NCBI RefSeq assembly: GCF_051401765.1
Contig: NW_027480423.1
Span: 13,082,001-13,146,000, forward strand
Length of the DNA: 64,000 nt
Direction: 5' to 3'
Source: Calliopsis andreniformis
Lineage: Eukaryota; Arthropoda; Insecta; Hymenoptera; Andrenidae
The notes under the pieces were generated by a model that worked only from the letters and a program-made list of their open reading frames with translations, was not told where the DNA came from and made no database searches. The position numbers and the translations under genes were made by a program. Below, in pieces: positions 49,175 through 61,386 of the stretch. Numbering within the stretch: the stretch's first letter is position 1; every line of letters begins with the position of its first letter.

Positions 49175-52100
49175 CTAGGCGTCACTCTAAGGCGTTGCTC
49201 CACCAGATCGAATAGTTAGGGCCTAAGAAGTCAATGCCAGAAGCATAAAATACAATATAAATGCAACAGCTTTTCCATCGTATAAAATGAATAATTGCAA
49301 AGAGTGTGAAAGTAATGGTCATTTCTACGTTCCGGGCAACCTAGGTTTCACTCTAGGGCGTTGCTCCACCAGATCGAATAGTTAGTGCCTTAGAAGTCAA
49401 CGTCAGAAGCATAAAATACAGTATAAATACAACAGTTTTTCCATCGTATAAAACGAACAATTGCAACGAGTATGAAAGTTATGGTCATTTCTACTTTCCG
49501 GGGAACCTAGGACTCACCCTAGGGCGTTGCTCCAACAGATTGGACAGTTAGGGCCTTGGAAGTCAACGCCCGAAGCATAAAATGCAATAAAAATGCAACA
49601 GTTTTTCCATCATATAACAGGGATAGTTGCAACCAGTTTGAAAGTGATGGTCATTTCTACGTTCCGGGCACCCTAGGCTTCACTGTAGGGCGTTGCTCCA
49701 CCAGATCGAATAGTTAGTGCCTTAGAATTCAACGCCACAAGCATAAAATACAATATAAGCACAACAGTTTTTCCATCGTATAAAACGAATAATTGCATCC
49801 AGTATGAAAGTGATGGTCATTTCTACGTTCCGGGAAACCAAGGCTTCACTCTAAGGTGTTGCTCCACCAGATCGAATAGTTAGGGCCTAAGAAGTCAACG
49901 CCAGAAGCATAAAATACAATATAAATGCAACAGCTTTTCCATCGTATAAAATGAATAATTGCAAAGAGTGTGAAAGTAATTGTCATTTCTAAGTTCCGAG
50001 CAACCTAGGTTTCACTCTAGGGCGTAGTTCCACCAGATCGAATAGTTAGTGCCTTAGAAGTCAACGTCAGAAGCATAAAATACAGTATAAATACAACAGT
50101 TCTTCCATCGTATAAAACGAATAATTGCAACCAGTATGAAAGTTATGGACATTTCTACTTTCCAGGCAACCTAGGCTTCACCCTAGGGCGTTGCTCCACT
50201 AGATCGAATAGTTAGGGCCTTAGAAGTCAACGCGCGAAACATAAAACAGAAAATAAATAGAACAGTTTTTCCATTGTATAAATCGAATAATTGCTACCAG
50301 TGTGAAAGTTATGGCCATTTCTACGTTCCGGGAAACCTAGGCTTCACCCTAGTGCGTTGTTCCACCAGATCGAATAGTTAAGGCGTAAGAAGGGAACGCC
50401 AGAAGCATAAAATACAATATAAATACAACAGTTTTACCATTGTATAAACCGGATAATTTCAACCAGTATGAAAGTTATGGTCATTTCTACTTTCCGGGCA
50501 ACCTAGGATGCACCCTAGGTCGTTGCTCCAACATATTGAATAGTTAGTGCCTTAGAAGTCAACGCCAGAAGCATAAAATACAATATAAATGCAACAGTTT
50601 TTCCATCGTATAAAACGAATAATTGCAACCAGTATGAAAGTTTTGGTCATTTCTACGTTCCGGGCAACCTAGGCTTCACTCTAGGGCGTTGCTCCACCAG
50701 CTCGAATGGTTGGTGCCTTAGAAGTCAACGTCAGGAGCTTAAAATACAATATAAATACAACAGTTTTTCCATCGTATAACAGGAATAATTGCAACCAGTG
50801 TGAAAGTGATGGTCATTTCTTCGTTCCGGGCAACCTAGGCTTCACCCTAGGGCGTTGCTCCACCAGATCGAATAGTTAGGGCCTTAGAAGTCAACGTCAG
50901 AAGCATAAAATACAGTATAAATACAACAGTTTTTCCATCGTATAAAACGAATAATTGGAACGAGTATGAAAGTTATGGTCATTTCTACTTTCCGGGCAAC
51001 CTAGGACTCACCCTAGGGCGTTGCTCCAACAGATTGGACAGTTAGGGCCTTGGAAGTCAACGCCCGAAGCATAAAATGCAATAAAAATGCAACAGTTTTT
51101 CCAACATATAACAGGGATAGTTGCAACCAGTTTGAAAGTGGTGGTCATTTCTACGTTCCGGGCACCCTAGGCTTCACTCTAGGGCGTTGCTCCACCAGAT
51201 CGAGTAGTTAGGGCCTTAGAAGTCAACGCCAGAAGCGTAATGTACAATATAAATACAACAGCTTTTCCATCGTATAACAGGAACAATAGCAACCAGTGTG
51301 AAAGATATGGCCATTTCTACGTTCCGGGCAACCTAGGCGTCACTCTAAGGCGTTGCTCCACCAGATCGAATAGTTAGGGCCTAAGAAGTCAACGCTAGAA
51401 GCATAAAATACAATATAAATGCAACAGTTTTTCCATCGTAAAAAACGAATAATTGCAACCAGTATGAAAGTTATGGTCATTTCTACGTTCTGGGCAACCT
51501 AGGCTTCACTCTAGGGTGTTGCTCCACCAGCTGGAATGGTTGGTGCCTTAGAAGTCAACGTCAGAAGCTTAAAATACAATATAAATGCAACAGTTTTTCC
51601 ATCGTATAAAACGAATAACTGCAACCAGTATGAAAGTTATGGTCATTTCTACTTTCCGGGCAACCTAGGCTTCACCCTAGGGCGTTGCTCCAACAGACTG
51701 AATAGTTAGGGCCTTAGAATTCAACGCCACAAGCATAAAATACAATATAAGCACAACGGTTTTTCCATCGTATAAAACGAATAATTGCATCCAGTATGAA
51801 AGTGATGGTCATTTCTACGTTCCGGGAAACCTAGGCTTCACCCTAGTGCGTTGTTCCACCAGATCGAATAGTTAAGGCCTAAGAAGTGAACGCCAGAAAC
51901 ATAAAATACAATATAAATACAACAGTTTTACCATCGTATAAACCGGAAAATTGCAACCAGTATGAAAGTTATGGTCATTTCTACTTTCCGGGCAACCTAG
52001 TATGCACCCTAGGCAGTCGCTCCAACAGACTGAATAGTTAGGGCCTTAGAAGTCAACGCCCGAAGCATAAAATGCAAAAAAATACAACAGTTTTTCCATC

Positions 52101-52516
52101 GTATAACAGGAATAATTGCAACCAGTGTGAAAGTGATGGTCATTTCTACGTTCCGGGCAACCCAGGCTTCACCCTAGGGCGTTGCTCCACCAGATCGAAT
52201 AGTTAGGGCCTTAGAAGTCAACGCCAGAAGCATAATGTACAATATAAATACAACAGCTTTTCCATCGTATAACAGGAACAATAGCAACCAGTGTGAAATA
52301 TATGGCCATTTCTACGTTCCGGGCAACCTAGGCGTCACTCTAAGGCGTTGCTCCACCAGATCGAATAGGTAGGGCCTAAGAAGTCAACGCCAGAAGCATA
52401 AAATACAATATAAATGCAAAAGCTTTTCCATCGTATAAAATGAATAATTGCAAAGAGTGTGAAAGTAATGGTCATTTCTACGTTCCGGGCAACCTAGGTT
52501 TCACTCTAGGGCGTTG

Positions 52517-52682
52517 CTCCACCAGATCGAATAGTTAGTGCCTTAGAAGTCAACGTCAGAAGCATAGAATACAGTATAAATACAACAGTTTTTCCATCGT
52601 ATAAAACGAATAATTGCAACCAGTGTGAAAGTTATGGTCATTTCTACGTTCCGGGCAACCTAGGCTTCACTCTAGGGCGTTG
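52517..52682 (+). repeat. Representative 166-bp monomer
   Basis: This copy is close to consensus and serves as the numbering reference (C of CTCCACCAG = 1). A consensus assembled by eye has 36 C and 32 G in 166 bases and seven CpGs (about 12, 38, 82, 91, 131, 136 and 162). Positions 51-100 are AT-rich and positions 131-166 GC-rich. Common subfamily alternatives are: CCTTAG or CCTAAG near 25; ACAACAG, GCAACAG or AGAACAG before the T-run; after TCGTATAA, one of AACGAATAATTG, CAGGAATAATTG, CAGGAACAATAG, ATGAATAATTGCAAAGAG, ATCGAATAATTGCTACC or ACCGGATAATTG; and GGGCAACC, GGGCACCC or GGGAAACC in the GC-rich half. Confidence 0.95.
52595..52611 (-). promoter_or_regulatory. CENP-B-box-like word (7 of 9 core bases), typical copy
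   Basis: On the minus strand this 17-base word has TTCG at box positions 2-5, A at 10 and CG at 13-14 of the mammalian core nTTCGnnnnAnnCGGGn, but AT in place of the last GG. It recurs in every monomer that has the CGTATAAAACGAATAATT form. A rough estimate of about 0.4 such 7-of-9 matches expected by chance per monomer (both strands) means the match alone is not significant. It is recorded as a candidate site only. Confidence 0.25.
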
Positions 52683-52683
52683 C
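52655..52683. repeat. Short dyad (hairpin-capable) in the GC-rich half of the monomer
   Basis: Within the reference monomer, GCAA-CCTAG can pair with CTAGG-TTGC across the 8-base loop GCTTCACT, with a 3-base GCG bulge on the right side. The element recurs in most monomers. Where the centre reads CACCCTAGGG, the right arm is itself the palindrome CCCTAGGG, so two CCTAGG sites flank a few bases. A widespread subfamily reads CCAAGG on the left and CTAAGG on the right, which breaks the pairing. Dyads of this kind are discussed for centromeric satellites that lack CENP-B boxes; function here is unproven. Confidence 0.55.
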
Positions 52684-52790
52684 TCCACCAGCTCGAATGG
52701 TTGGTGCCTTAGAAGTCAACGTCAGAAGCTTAAAATACAATATAAATACGACAGTTTTTCCATCGTATAAAACGAATAATTGCAACCAGT

Positions 52791-53986
52791 ATGAAAGTTA
52801 TGGACATTTCTACTTTCCAGGCAACCTAGGCTTCACCCTAGGGCGTTGCTCCACTAGATCGAATAGTTAGGGCGTAAGAAGGGAACGCCAGAAGCATAAA
52901 ATACAATATAAATACAACAGTTTTACCATTGTATAAACCGGATAATTTCAACCAGTATGAAAGTTATGGTCATTTCTACTTTCCGGGCAACCTAGGATGC
53001 ACCCTAGGTCGTTGCTCCAACATATTGAATAGTTAGTGCCTTAGAAGTCAACGCCAGAAGCATAAAATACAATATAAATGCAACAGTTTTTCCATCGTAT
53101 AAAACGAATAATTGCAACCAGTATGAAAGTTTTGGTCATTTCTACGTTCCGGGCAACCTAGGCTTCACTCTAGGGCGTTGCTCCACCAGCTCGAATGGTT
53201 GGTGCCTTAGAAGTCAACGTCAGGAGCTTAAAATACAATATAAATACAACAGTTTTTCCATCGTATAACAGGAATAATTGCAACCAGTGTGAAAGTGATG
53301 GTCATTTCTACGTTCCGGGCACCCTAGGCTTCACTCTAGGGCGTTGCTCCACCAGATCGAATAGTTAGTGCCTTAGAATTCAACGCCACAAGCATAAAAT
53401 ACAATATAAGCACAACAGTATTTCCATCGTATAAAACGAATAATTGCATCCAGTATGAAAGTGATAGTCATTTCTACGTTCCGTGAAACCTAGGCTTCAC
53501 CCTAGTGCGTTGTTCCACCAGATCGAATAGTTAAGGCCTAAGAAGTGAACGCCAGAAACATAAAATACAGTATAAATACAACAGTTTTACCATCGTATAA
53601 ACCGGACAATTGCAACCAGTATGAAAGTTATGGTCATTTCTACTTTCCGGGCAACCTAGGATGCACCCTAGGCAGTTGCTCCAACAGACTGAATAGTTAG
53701 GGCCTTAGAAGTCAACGCCCGAAGCATAAAATGCAAAAAAATACAACAGTTTTTCCATCGTATAACAGGAATAATTGCAACCAGTGTGAAGGTGATGGTC
53801 ATTTCTACGTTCCGGGCAACCCAGGCTTCACCCTAGGGCGTTGCTCCACCAGATCGAATAGTTAGGGCCTAAGAAGTCAATGCCAGAAGCATAAAATACA
53901 ATATAAATGCAACAGCTTTTCCATCGTATAACAGGAACAATAGCAACCAGTGTGAAAGATATGGCCATTTCTACGTTCCGGGCAAC
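52791..53986 (+). repeat. Spacer between copies of block C, recombinant
   Basis: Bases 52871-53870 match 47561-48560 at 5310. Just upstream, 52800-52865 matches about 47325-47390 at 5476. The difference of 166 is exactly one monomer, so the monomer at the joint is a hybrid of two neighbours: a CTCCACTAGATCG front and a GGCGTAAGAAGGG back. Two versions of the GGAACAATAGC monomer near 53935 close the spacer. Confidence 0.87.
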
Positions 53987-56900
53987 CTAGGCGTCACTCT
54001 AAGGCGTTGCTCCACCAGATCGAATAGTTAGGGCCTAAGAAGTCAATGCCAGAAGCATAAAATACAATATAAATGCAACAGCTTTTCCATCGTATAAAAT
54101 GAATAATTGCATAGAGTGTGAAAGTAATGGTCATTTCTACGTTCCGGGCAACCTAGGTTTCACTCTAGGGCGTTGCTCCACCAGATCGAATAGTTAGTGC
54201 CTTAGAAGTCAACGTCAGAAGCATAAAATACAGTATAAATACAACAGTTTTTCCATCGTATAAAACGAACAATTGCAACGAGTATGAAAGTTATGGTCAT
54301 TTCTACTTTCCGGGGAACCTAGGACTCACCCTAGGGCGTTGCTCCAACAGATTGGACAGTTAGGGCCTTGGAAGTCAACGCCCGAAGCATAAAATGCAAT
54401 AAAAATGCAACAGTTTTTCCATCATATAACAGGGATAGTTGCAACCAGTTTGAAAGTGATGGTCATTTCTACGTTCCGGGCACCCTAGGCTTCACTCTAG
54501 GGCGTTGCTCCACCAGATCGAATAGTCAGTGCCTTAGAATTCAACGCCACAAGCATAAAATACAATATAAGCACAACAGTTTTTCCATCGTATAAAACGA
54601 ATAATTGCATCCAGTATGAAAGTGATGGTCATTTCTACGTTCCGGGAAACCAAGGCTTCACTCTAAGGTGTTGCTCCACCAGATCGAATAGTTAGGGCCT
54701 AAGAAGTCAACGCCAGAAGCATAAAATACAATATAAATGCAACAGCTTTTCCATCGTATAAAATGAATAATTGCAAAGAGTGTGAAAGTAATGGTCATTT
54801 CTAAGTTCCGAGCAACCTAGGTTTCACTCTAGGGCGTAGTTCCACCAGATCGAATAGTTAGTGCCTTAGAAGTCAACGTCAGAAGCATAAAATACAGTAT
54901 AAATACAACAGTTCTTCCATCGTATAAAACGAATAATTGCAACCAGTATGAAAGTTATGGACATTTCTACTTTCCAGGCAACCTAGGCTTCACCCTAGGG
55001 CGTTGCTCCACTAGATCGAATAGTTAGGGCCTTAGAAGTCAACGCGCGAAACATAAAACAGAAAATAAATAGAACAGTTTTTCCATTGTATAAATCGAAT
55101 AATTGCTACCAGTGTGAAAGTTATGGCCATTTCTACGTTCCGGGAAACCTAGGCTTCACCCTAGTGCGTTGTTCCACCAGATCGAATAGTTAAGGCGTAA
55201 GAAGGGAACGCCAGAAGCATAAAATACAATATAAATACAACAGTTTTACCATTGTATAAACCGGATAATTTCAACCAGTATGAAAGTTATGGTCATTTCT
55301 ACTTTCCGGGCAACCTAGGATGCACCCTAGGTCGTTGCTCCAACATATTGAATAGTTAGTGCCTTAGAAGTCAACGCCAGAAGCATAAAATACAATATAA
55401 ATGCAACAGTTTTTCCATCGTATAAAACGAATAATTGCAACCAGTATGAAAGTTTTGGTCATTTCTACGTTCCGGGCAACCTAGGCTTCACTCTAGGGCG
55501 TTGCTCCACCAGCTCGAATGGTTGGTGCCTTAGAAGTCAACGTCAGGAGCTTAAAATACAATATAAATACAACAGTTTTTCCATCGTATAACAGGAATAA
55601 TTGCAACCAGTGTGAAAGTGATGGTCATTTCTTCGTTCCGGGCAACCTAGGCTTCACCCTAGGGCGTTGCTCCACCAGATCGAATAGTTAGGGCCTTAGA
55701 AGTCAACGTCAGAAGCATAAAATACAGTATAAATACAACAGTTTTTCCATCGTATAAAACGAATAATTGCAACGAGTATGAAAGTTATGGTCATTTCTAC
55801 TTTCCGGGCAACCTAGGACTCACCCTAGGGCGTTGCTCCAACAGATTGGACAGTTAGGGCCTTGGAAGTCAACGCCCGAAGCATAAAATGCAAAAAAATA
55901 CAACAGTTTTTCCATCGTATAACAGGAATAATTGCAACCAGTGTGAAGGTGATGGTCATTTCTACGTTCCGGGCAACCCAGGCTTCACCCTAGGGCGTTG
56001 CTCCACCAGATCGAGTAGTTAGGGCCTTAGATGTCAACGCCAGAAGCGTAATGTACAATATAAATACAACAGCTTTTCCATCGTATAACAGGAACAATAG
56101 CAACCAGTGTGAAAGATATGGCCATTTCTACGTTCCGGGCAACCTAGGCGTCACTCTAAGGCGTTGCTCCACCAGATCGAATAGTTAGGGCCTAAGAAGT
56201 CAACGCCAGAAGCATAAAATACAATATAAATGCAACAGTTTTTCCATCGTAAAAAACGAATAATTGCAACCAGTATGAAAGTTATGGTCATTTCTACGTT
56301 CTGGGCAACCTAGGCTTCACTCTAGGGTGTTGCTCCACCAGCTCGAATGGTTGGTGCCTTAGAAGTCAACGTCAGAAGCTTAAAATACAATATAAATGCA
56401 ACAGTTTTTCCATCGTATAAAACGAATAACTGCAACCAGTATGAAAGTTATGGTCATTTCTACTTTCCGGGCAACCTAGGCTTCACCCTAGGGCGTTGCT
56501 CCAACAGACTGAATAGTTAGGGCCTTAGAATTCAACGCCACAAGCATAAAATACAATATAAGCACAACGGTTTTTCCATCGTATAAAACGAATAATTGCA
56601 TCCAGTATGAAAGTGATGGTCATTTCTACGTTCCGGGAAACCTAGGCTTCACCCTAGTGCGTTGTTCCACCAGATCGAATAGTTAAGGCCTAAGAAGTGA
56701 ACGCCAGAAACATAAAATACAATATAAATACAACAGTTTTACCATCGTATAAACCGGAAAATTGCAACCAGTATGAAAGTTATGGTCATTTCTACTTTCC
56801 GGGCAACCTAGTATGCACCCTAGGCAGTCGCTCCAACAGACTGAATAGTTAGGGCCTTAGAAGTCAACGCCCGAAGCATAAAATGCAAAAAAATACAACA

Positions 56901-57601
56901 GTTTTTCCATCGTATAACAGGAATAATTGCAACCAGTGCGAAAGTGATGGTCATTTCTACGTTCCGGGCAACCCAGGCTTCACCCTAGGGCGTTGCTCCA
57001 CCAGATCGAATAGTTAGGGCCTTAGAAGTCAACGCCAGAAGCATAATGTACAATATAAATACAACAGCTTTTCCATCGTATAACAGGAACAATAGCAACC
57101 AGTGTGAAATATATGGCCATTTCTACGTTCCGGGCAACCTAGGCGTCACTCTAAGGCGTTGCTCCACCAGATCGAATAGGTAGGGCCTAAGAAGTCAACG
57201 CCAGAAGCATAAAATACAATATAAATGCAACAGCTTTTCCATCGTATAAAATGAATAATTGCAAAGAGTGTGAAAGTAATGGTCATTTCTACGTTCCGGG
57301 CAACCTAGGTTTCACTCTAGGGCGTTGCTCCACCAGATCGAATAGTTAGTGCCTTAGAAGTCAACGTCAGAAGCATAGAATACAGTATAAATACAACAGT
57401 TTTTCCATCGTATAAAACGAATAATTGCAACCAGTGTGAAAGTTATGGTCATTTCTACGTTCCGGGCAACCTAGGCTTCACTCTAGGGCGTTGCTCCACC
57501 AGCTCGAATGGTTGGTGCCTTAGAAGTCAACGTCAGAAGCTTAAAATACAATATAAATACGACAGTTTTTCCATCGTATAAAACGAATAATTGCAACCAG
57601 T
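53987..57601 (+). repeat. 29-monomer-spaced duplicated block C, copy 2 (~3.6 kb)
   Basis: Second copy of 49175-52790. It ends where this copy reads CAGTGTGAAAGTTATGGTC and the other reads CAGTATGAAAGTTATGGAC. Bases 55894-55989 carry a different subfamily (GCAAAAAAATAC, CAGGAATAATTG, GTGAAGGTGATGG, GGGCAACCCAGG) from the partner, matching 53740-53835 instead. Confidence 0.9.
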
Positions 57602-59639
57602 GTGAAAGTTATGGTCATTTCTACGTTCCGGGCAACCTAGGCTTCACTCTAGGGCGTTGCTGCACGTGATCGAATAGTTGGGGCCTTAGAAGTCAACGTC
57701 AGAAGCTTAAAATACAATATAAATACAACAGTTTTTCCATCGTATAAAACGAATAATTGCAACCAGTATGAAAGTCATGGACATTTCTACTTTCCGGGCA
57801 ACCTAGGCTTCACCCTAGGGAGTTGCTCCAACAGACTGAATAGTTAGGGCCTTAGAAGTCAACGCCCGAAGCATAAAATGCAAAAAAATACAACAGTTTT
57901 TCCATCGTATAACAGGAATAATTGCAACCAGTGTGAAAGTGATAGTCATTTCTACGTTCCGGGCAACCCAGGCTTCACCCTAGGGCGTTGCTCTACCAGA
58001 TCGAATAGTTAGGGCCTTAGAAGTCAACGCCAGAAGCATAATGTACAATATAAATACAACAGCTTTTCCATCGTATAACAGGAACAATAGCAAACAGTGT
58101 GAAAGATATGGCCATTTCTACGTTCCGGGCAACCTAGGCGTCACTCTAAGGCGTTGCTCCACCAGGTCGAATAGTTAGGGCCTAAGAAGTCAACGCCAGA
58201 AGCATAAAATACAATATAAATGCAACAGCTTTTCCATCGCATAAAACGAATAATTGCAACCAGTATGAAAGTTATGGTCATTTCTACGTTCCGGGCAACC
58301 TAGGCTTCACTCTAGGGCGTTGCTCCACCAGATCGAATGGTTGGTGCCTTAGAAGTCAACGTCAGAAGCTTAAAATACAATATAAATACAACAGTTTTTC
58401 CATCGTATAACAGGAACAATAGCAACCAGTGTGAAAGATATGGTCATTTCTACGTGCCGGGCAACCTAGGCATCACTCTAAGGCGTTGATCCACCAGATC
58501 GAATAGTTAGGGCCTAAGAAGTCAACGCCAGAAGCATAAAATACCATATAAATGCAACAGCTTTTCCATCGTATAAAATGAATAATTGCAAAGAGTGTGA
58601 AAGTAATGGCCATTTCTACGTTCCGTGCAACCTAGGTTTCACTCTAGGGCGTTGCTCCACCAGATCGAATAGTTAGTGCCTTAGAAGTCAACGTCAGAAG
58701 CATACAATACAGTATAAATACAACAGTTTTTCCATCGTATAAAACGAATAATTGCAACGAGTATGAAAGTTATGGTCATTTCTACTTTCCGGGCAACCTA
58801 GGACTCACCCTAGGGCGTTGCTCCACCAGCTCGAATGGTTGGTGCCTTAGAAGTCAACGTCAGAAGCTTAAAATACAATATAAATACAACAGTTTTTCCA
58901 TCGTATAACAGGATTAACTGCAACCAGTGTGAAAGTGATTGTGATTTCTACGTTCCGGGCAACCTAGGCTTCACCCTAGGGCGTGGCTCCACCAGATCGA
59001 ATAGTTAGGGCCTTAGAAGTCAACGCTAGAAGCATAAGGTACAATATAAACACAACTGCTTTTCAATCGTATAACAGGAACAATAGCAACCAGTGTGAAA
59101 GATATGGTCATTTCTACGTGCCGGGCAACCTAGGCGTCACTCTAAGGCGTTGCTCCACCAGATCGAATAGTTAGGGCCTAAGAAGTCAATGCCAGAAGCA
59201 TAAAATACAATATAAATGCAACAGCTTTTCCATCGTATAAAATGAATAATTGCAAAGAGTGTGAAAGTAATGGTCATTTCTACGTTCCGGGCAACCTAGG
59301 TTTCACTCTAGGGCGTTGCTCCACCAGATCGAATAGTTAGGGCCTTAGAAGTCAACGCTCGAGGCATAAAATGCAAAAAAATACAACAGTTTTTCCATCG
59401 TATAACAGGAATAATTGCAACCAGTGTGAAAGTGATGGTCATTTCTACGTTCCGGGCAACCTGGGTTTCACTCTAGGGCGTTGCTCCACCAGATCGAATA
59501 GTTAGTGCCTTAGAAGTCAACGCCAGAAGCATAAAATACAATATAAATACAACAGTTTTTCCATCGTATAAAACGGATAATTGCAACCAGTATGAAAGCT
59601 ATGGTCATTTCTACGTTCCGGGCAACCTAGGCTTCACTC
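57602..59639 (+). repeat. Recombinant satellite, right part of the array
   Basis: About 12 monomers of the same subfamilies as 48-58 kb. Bases 58795-59339 repeat 48840-49384 at 9955 and are related to 62450-62970 at 3650. The CTGCACGTGATCG variant near 57660 is private. The short open frame at 58983-59174 is a satellite reading that also occurs at 49028-49219 and 62633-62824. Confidence 0.85.
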
Positions 59640-60650
59640 TATGGCGTTCTTCCACCAGATTGAATTGTTAGGGCCTTAGAAGTCAACGCCGCAAGCATAA
59701 AATGCAATAAAAATACAACAGTTTTTCCATCGTATAAAAGGATTAATTGCTACCAGTATGGAAGTGATGGTCATTTCTACGTTCCGGGCTACCTAGGCCT
59801 CACTCTAGGTCGTTGTTCCACCAGATCGAATTGTTAGGGCCTAAGAAGTCAACGCCAGAAGCATAAGATACAATATAAATATAACAGTTTTGCCATCGTA
59901 TAGAACGAATAATAGCAACCAGTGTGAAAGTTATGGTCAATTCTACGTTCCGGGCAACCTAGGCTTCACTCTAGGGCGTTGCTCCACCAGATCAAACAGC
60001 TAGGGCTTTAGAAGTCAACGCCCGAAGCATAAAATACAAAATAAATAGAATAGTTTTTCCATTGTATAAAACGGATAATTGCTACCAGTATAAAAGGTAT
60101 GGTCAGTTCTACGTTCCGGGCAACCTAGGCCTCACTCTAGGTCGTTGTTCCACCAGATCGAGTTGTTAGGGCCTAAGAAGTAAACGCCAGAAGCATAAGA
60201 TACAATATAAATATAACAGTTTTTCCATTGTATAAAACGAATAATAGCGACCAGTGTGAAAGTTATGGTCATTTCTACGTTCCCGGCAACCTAGGCTTCA
60301 CCACAAGGCGTTGTTCCACCAGATCGAACAGTTAGGGCCTAAGAAGTGAACGCCAGAAGCATAAAATACAATATAAATACAACAGTTTTTCCATCATATA
60401 AAACGAATAATTGCAACCAGTATGAAAGCTATGGACATTTCTACTTTACGGGCAACCTAGGCTACACCCTAGGGCGTTGCTCCTACAGATTGAATAGTTA
60501 GGGCCTTAGAAGTCATTGCCCGAAGCATAAAATGCAATAAAAATACAACAGTTTTTCCATCCTATAACAGGAATATTTGCAACCAGTTTGAAAGTGATGG
60601 TAATTTCTACGTTCCGGGCAACTTAGCCTTCACTCTAGGGCGTTGCTCCA
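59640..60650 (+). repeat. Island of diverged monomers
   Basis: About six monomers with unusual variants: ATGGCGTTCTTCCACC, GGCCTCACTCTAGGTCG, GAATTGTTAGGG, GCATAAGATACAATAT, AAATATAACAG and TCCTACAGATTG. An old dimer is visible (CCTCACTCTAGGT at 59798 and 60130, offset 332). The island resembles the left diverged segment more than its homogenised neighbours. Confidence 0.75.
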
Positions 60651-60699
60651 CTAGATCGAATAGTTAGTGCCTTAGAAGTCAACGCCAGAAGCATAAAAT

Positions 60700-61386
60700 A
60701 CAATATAAATACAACAGTTTTTCCATCGTATAAGACGAATAATTGCAACCAATATGGAAGTTAACGTCATTTCTACTTTCCGGGCACCCTAGGCTTCACT
60801 CTAGGGCGTTGCTCCACCAGATCGAATAGTTAGTGCCTTAGAATTCAACGCCACAAGCATAAAATACAATATAAGCACAACAGTTTTTCCATCGTATAAA
60901 ACGAATAATTGCAACCAGTATGAAAGTTTTGGTCATTTCTTCGTTCCGGGCAACCTAGGCTTCACCCTAGGGCGTTGCTCCACCAGATCGAATAGTTAGG
61001 GCCTTAGAAGTCAACGTCAGAAGCATAAAATACAGTATAAATACAACAGTTTTTCCATCGTATAAGACGAATAATTGCAACCAATATGGAAGTTAACGTC
61101 ATTTCTACTTTCCGGGCACCCTAGGCTTCACTCTAGGGCGTTGCTCCACCAGATCGAATAGTTAGTGCCTGAGAATTCAACGCCACAAGCATAAAATACA
61201 ATATAAGCACAACAGTTTTTCCATCGTATAAAACGAATAATTGCAACCAGTATGAAAGTTTTGGTCATTTCTTCGTTCCGGGCAACCTACGCTTCACCCT
61301 AGGGCGTTGCTCCACCAGATCGAATAGTTAGGGCCTTAGAAGTCAACGTCAGAAGCATAAAATACAGTATAAATACAACAGTTTTT
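60700..61386 (+). repeat. Recent dimer duplication (332 bp offset)
   Basis: Bases 60700-61031 and 61032 onward are near-identical two-monomer units. Anchors are TAAGACGAATAATTG at 60731 and 61063 followed by CCAATATGGAAGTTAACGTC. Differences include CCTGAGAATTC for CCTTAGAATTC and CCTACGCTTC for CCTAGGCTTC. Confidence 0.88.

Larger units (their letters stand above)
49175..52790 (+). repeat. 29-monomer-spaced duplicated block C, copy 1 (~3.6 kb)
   Basis: Matches 53987-57601. The offset is 4812 up to about 51081 and 4811 from about 51180 (GAGTAG at 51202 and 56013). Anchors: TCAATGCCAG at 49231 and 54043, and GGCGTAAGAAGGG at 50382 and 55194. Within the block, one stretch (51082-51178) differs strongly from its partner although both flanks are nearly identical. 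Confidence 0.9.

Noticed and set aside
52517..52682. Origin of the monomer from an ~83-bp half-repeat
   Set aside because: CGAATAGTTAGGGCC and CGAATAATTGCAACC lie 79 bases apart and look alike, but the rest of the two halves does not align convincingly by eye. A half-against-half alignment with shuffled controls would be needed.
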